64,000 bases of DNA from Benincasa hispida. Lineage: Eukaryota; Streptophyta; Magnoliopsida; Cucurbitales; Cucurbitaceae. Below the pieces are notes generated by a model that did no database searches, was not told the DNA's origin, and saw nothing but the letters and a program-made list of their open reading frames with translations. Every line of letters begins with the position of its first letter. The first letter of the stretch is position 1. A program made the position numbers and the translations under genes. Of the stretch, positions 60,451 through 64,000 are shown in pieces. Location of the stretch: positions 42,617,494 through 42,681,493 of the forward strand of contig NC_052358.1 in the NCBI RefSeq assembly GCF_009727055.1, written 5' to 3'.

Positions 60451-62461
60451 TTTTCAAGATGTATACCCTAAAGTCTCATAGTTATGTGTTAGTTGAATCA
60501 ATGGTGAATTAGTTTTATGTAACTTATGCAATAATCCATTAAACTAAGATTCAAGATTATCTGATGTAACTTAAGCATGTATGTGGAGATATAAAGATGG
60601 ATCATGTTTAAGTGATAACCTAAATGGTCTGTGGTATATAGATAAGGTTTGGTTCTCTATACTGGTAACACTAATGATACAACCCATTTTGTAAATGTTA
60701 TAATTGTTGTAAAGTATTACAAATGATCTCATCCTGATCATTCATGTAGAGACATGTGAGCAAAAGTATCTTATACAAAGTGTTCGTATAAGACCAGACA
60801 ACGAAATATTGAGTCTCTCTTCATAACACTGTTACTAGAAGAGACTCACTTTTCACCAAGATGACCATAGGTGGCTTGACCTTAGTCTTGAGTGAGTTGT
60901 GAACTCCTGCCTATAAGGGCAATCCTTTAATCTGCATGGGTGAGAATGATCAGTTTCACCGACTAGATATGCCTACCATTTCGGGGATTCATCTGATTGG
61001 GGGAACATAGCTACACAAGAAGGAGTCCACCCTTTTCTTAATGGTAGGGTAAGAAGATAAATTGCTCCCTTAAGGACTGATTTCAGAGCTTGAACAATGA
61101 GGCGCCTCACCCTCTCTTAGCCTGAGAGGGGTTCAGTCATAGTTGGACTATGGCTAATTATTCATTAGAGGGATCGGTGGTACTTAACGAGTTAGATGTA
61201 ACCACAAGGGTAAAATGAGAATTTTAACCAAACTGTACTTACGAGCAATTAGTGAAGGGTCAACACACTATTGATTGGTTATTCCAATGGACACATAAAT
61301 ATATCTATAGTGCAAAGAGTACAGTTGTCGATTTTTAGTGGAGCAACCGAAAATTAATGAATGTTGATTAATTTGATTAAAGAGTTTAATCAATTAGTCT
61401 CTTATCATCGGAGCTTCAATCTATCGGTCCATAAGGTCCCTTGTTTGCTCAACAAGGACTAATGAGAATCAAATTAGTTTTGGTTTAATTTGAATTTTTC
61501 AAATTATTTAAAGAAAATTAATTGTATAAGATACGATTAAATAATGTATATAGATACATTATAAATATAACGTATTTTGATACATTATAATTTGATGAGA
61601 GAAATAATTATTTGAATATGATTCAAATATTAATTATATGAACATGATTCATATAAAAAAACTATATGTTAAAATTTAATGTGAATATGATTCATATTAA
61701 ATTTACATAGTTTTATGAGAGACAGATATTTTAATATGATTTGAATATTAATTATATGAATATGATTCATATAAAAACTATATATCAAATATATGTGAAT
61801 ATGATTCATATTTATTTTATATATTTGATGAGAAAGGTTTTTATTTGAGTGTGATTCAATGATTATTATATAATAACTATAGGTTAAAGTTAGTTAGTAT
61901 ATATATATACACCAAAATTCAATTTTTTTTTATTTTAAATTTTTTTTTAAAAAAGAGAGAGAGTTATAACTTCCTCAACCCTCAAATCGCTCTTTGTCAC
62001 GTAAAAATTGAAGAGAGAGGAGGAATTGCCTTTTCTTCCTCCCTCTCATTCTCTCTGTGTCATGTAGAAACGTTCTCTTAGAAAAAATATCTCAACCTCC
62101 TCATTCGCTCTTTCCAAAATTAAGTGCAAGTCCACAACTTTGTACGATTCTCGTCCTTGAGAATAATGACGAAGATCTCGTGGTGGTTTGCTTTTCATCT
62201 CGTACGTTGTGTTTGTGGTTGCGGGTTTGGGAGATCGAGAGGAGTAGTTTGTATTTGTGTTGTGGAGAGGAAACAAGAAGATATAGATTTTCAAAGGTGA
62301 GTTATCTCATAATCCCTTCCTCTCTAATTGCATAGTACAAGCATGCTTAGGTTTATGTTTATCAATTGTTTCGGTCACTCCGAATTTTGTATGTTTTGTA
62401 AAATGAATTTAGAGACCAATGCATTCGTATGCTTCCGCTTCGGGGAAATCCAATCCCTTTA
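60451..62461 (+). repeat. CopD 3' LTR
   Basis: About 2.01 kb. Its start is decayed (TTTTCAAGATG where the 5' copy has TGTTGAGATG), and it ends '...aatcccttta' next to AGGAG. It is the only full-length copy of this LTR. The two overlapping frames at 62046-62335 lie in its CT-rich distal part and show no protein signature. Confidence 0.8.
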
Positions 62462-63060
62462 AGGAGTTGTTATTATAGTCCTACATTACTATAATTGAGT
62501 TATAATAGAATGTGTTTGAGGTGTAAATTATTTTAGTTTGGGTTATAATAGTATATGTTTGAGGTGTAAACTATTTCAGTTTGAAGAGAAAATAGTAAAC
62601 AATGTATCGAATAATAGAAAATGATGAATGAAAAATAGTAAAAACTGTAGCAAATAGTAAATATTGTACCAAATGAGGGGTTTTGAAATAATATTAACCG
62701 TAGTTAATTGGGGATTACAAAATCGTATGTACTATGGCAAGAGATGGTTATAGTCCTTGCCCTAAATGCCCAGTGTCCATGTAGTTCCACCTCATACTTG
62801 CCAAATTGGCTATAAATAGTGGTATTTAGTGGAGTTTAAGAAAATGCACATTGGTGAGGAAATTAAAAGAAAGGACCGGGGAATGAGAATTTTAGATTTT
62901 CATAAATTCCACAATTTTCCTATTGTCTATAATTTCCTTTATTTTATTTATTTATTCCAAATTTAGTTATTTAGTTATTTTGTTTTATTTGTTTATCTAT
63001 TTTATTATTATATTATATTTTTACCATATCCATATTTGTGTTTTGCTCCTAAATTTTAGG

Positions 63061-64000
63061 ATACAATTTAGCTTTTGATTGTTATATTTATTTTTTAACC
63101 ACCATCTCTCTTCTCTATCCTTAATTAATGTGCTCTATTATTTGTCTTTTCTTTTGTTAGGTCTAATCCAATGTATTTTTCTCTCCTTAATACTATGTTT
63201 TGTTATTGTAGCCAAAGTGTAAATCTTTATCATGGGTCTTTTTTGTCCCAATTAAACAACTCTAAAATTTTGTTGAAAACTACCTTTCGCCATATTTCCA
63301 AAAGGTATATATATAGTAATTAGAGTAGGTAGCAAGATTTTAGGTTTCAATTAAAGAAAATAAAAAAAAAACGAAAATTAATAAGAATTTTGACAAAACA
63401 TGAGCCCAATACATGCCCTATTTTATTTGTATTTCTAGTTTGTCTTTGGTTAGTTTTAGTAATTAATTAATATATATTTACACATATAGTGTAATAGTAA
63501 TATGAAGATATGAGATTTAACTAATCTACTTTTATACATACAATGTAATTATAATGTGAAGTTACGAGGTTTTAACCATCATTTATCATGATTCCTGATT
63601 AGAACATAATATTGCATCTTCTTTCTTTTTCTCCACCAATATCGATATATTATTGTAATTAACTAATATATGTTTACGCATACAGTACAATCGTGATATG
63701 AAGCTTGATTTTTTGATATGTTCTATTAATTAACTGATATACATTTACACATATAGAGTAGTAGTAATACGAACCAATGAGATTTAAGTAACCTACATAT
63801 ACACATAAAATGTAATTATAATTCGAAGTTACGAAGTTTTGTGAAATGCCCTAACTTTTCAAAAATAGTTATATACATATGTATAGGATAAAACTTAAGT
63901 GCAACTGGGCTACACTCATCTCTTATGCAGCCCATGTTGCACCCAACAAAAAAAAAAAATTATACGTTTTAATTTTTATTGTTATCTTTTAAAAAATATT
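63061..64000. other. A+T-rich spacer with a ~120-bp dispersed direct repeat
   Basis: No gene is seen. A unit starting 'taattaactaatatatgttt' / 'taattaattaatatatattt' and running through 'acacatatag', 'agtaatatgaa', 'gagattta', 'aatgtaattataat' and 'gaagttacgaggtttt' occurs at about 63456-63575 and 63726-63845, with a partial copy at 63655-63710. A short poly-A lies at 63948-63960. Confidence 0.6.

Larger units (their letters stand above)
52802..62461 (+). mobile_element. CopD: LTR retrotransposon of the ~2-kb LTR group, inside the MITE
   Basis: Perfect AGGAG duplications (52797-52801 and 62462-62466) flank it. The 5' LTR starts TGTTGAGATGTATGCCC and is interrupted at 54208. The 3' LTR is 60451-62461. 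They are direct copies ('tagttgaatcaatggt', 'ctaagattcaagattatctg'). Between them are LTR-g (with G2), an Athila-like LTR fragment and a short polypurine-tract block. No gag or pol survives, so this is an internally gutted element. Confidence 0.82.
52781..62771. mobile_element. MITE (PIF/Harbinger-like), split by CopD
   Basis: Left end 52781-52801 (GGGGGTATTTGGGGTAAGGAG); right part 62467-62771 ending '...ccttgccctaaatgccc'. Reverse-complemented, the right end reads GGGCATTTAGGGCAAGGAC, matching the left terminal repeat. Net length is about 326 bp and non-coding, with 'gttataatag' words. A TTA precedes the left end, as expected for Harbinger-type duplications, but the right copy is not intact. 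The superfamily call is inferred from the ends. Confidence 0.75.
40281..63060 (+). mobile_element. CopB: Ty1/Copia LTR retrotransposon hosting nested insertions
   Basis: The 5' LTR is 40281 to about 40644, and the 3' LTR 52679 to about 63060 in two pieces. Between them gag, protease, integrase, RT and RNase H traces run in Copia order. After removing LTR-f and CopC the internal region is about 4.4 kb, the normal size for Copia, so this is a once complete element that decayed in place. Insertions are LTR-f in the protease/pre-integrase interval, CopC between integrase and RT, and a MITE with everything inside it in the 3' LTR. The right boundary is uncertain by a few bases. Confidence 0.85.
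52679..63060 (+). repeat. CopB 3' LTR (split by MITE and its contents)
   Basis: Pieces 52679-52780 and 62772 to about 63060, about 0.39 kb net, correspond to the 5' LTR at 40281-40644. The break falls where the 5' LTR reads '...aattctta' followed by 'ttgtctatg', so that LTR is the empty site for the MITE. Confidence 0.8.

Noticed and set aside
62046..62335. Overlapping 82- and 92-codon frames
   Set aside because: Both lie in the CT/GA-rich distal part of CopD's 3' LTR, on opposite strands, with no family signature.
1..64000. tRNA or rRNA genes, or a novel defence or biosynthetic system
   Set aside because: No cloverleaf-compatible A/B boxes or rRNA words were noticed, and all protein traces belong to Copia or Athila-like elements.

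Overview
The window reads as plant nuclear DNA from a gene-poor, heterochromatin-like region, probably of a dicot. It is strongly A+T rich, has no open frame longer than 141 codons, and shows no tRNA, rRNA or intact host gene. Every recognisable coding trace is a decayed retrotransposon (Ty1/Copia gag, protease, integrase, RT and RNase H; Athila-like Ty3/Gypsy gag and protease). LTR sequence types and MITE ends suggest a cucurbit. That assignment is my impression from the repeats, not a database result.

Layout. (1) 1-6085: A+T-rich spacer with GA microsatellites and a weak MITE-like patch. (2) 6086-10078: two related MITEs followed by a 3.2-kb LTR of a TGTCACACC family (G1). (3) 10125-39860: a divergent tandem array with a period near 340 bp (SAT340), split by a 26.8-kb stack of insertions. 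The stack is a ~1-kb solo LTR (S0, 10320-37107), which holds a minus-strand Copia element (CopA, 10717-36508). CopA holds four independent insertions: LTR-a; LTR-b; LTR-d, which holds LTR-c, which holds LTR-c2; and an Athila-like element (Ath1) that holds LTR-e. A 402-bp TRIM sits in the right part of the array. (4) 40281-~63060: a plus-strand Copia element (CopB) broken by solo LTR-f, by a minus-strand gag-only Copia (CopC), and, in its 3' LTR, by a MITE. The MITE holds CopD, CopD's 5' LTR holds LTR-g, and LTR-g holds G2. (5) ~63061-64000: A+T-rich spacer with a short dispersed repeat.

Most boundaries rest on TG...CA ends plus 5-bp target-site duplications read directly: ACTTT for CopA, GTCTG for LTR-b, GACTT for LTR-e, ATACA for LTR-f, AGGAG for CopD, GTTCG for G2 and AAAAT for the TRIM. 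LTR-a, LTR-c, CopC and S0 have 4/5 matches. Several insertions also have an empty-site control inside the window, because the other LTR of the host element lacks them.

No gene here is expected to make a working product. The value of the window lies in its insertion history, in the recurrent ~2-kb Copia LTR group present mostly as solo LTRs, and in CGAT-rich motif tracts carried by LTRs of at least three families. I found no new enzymatic or defence system.
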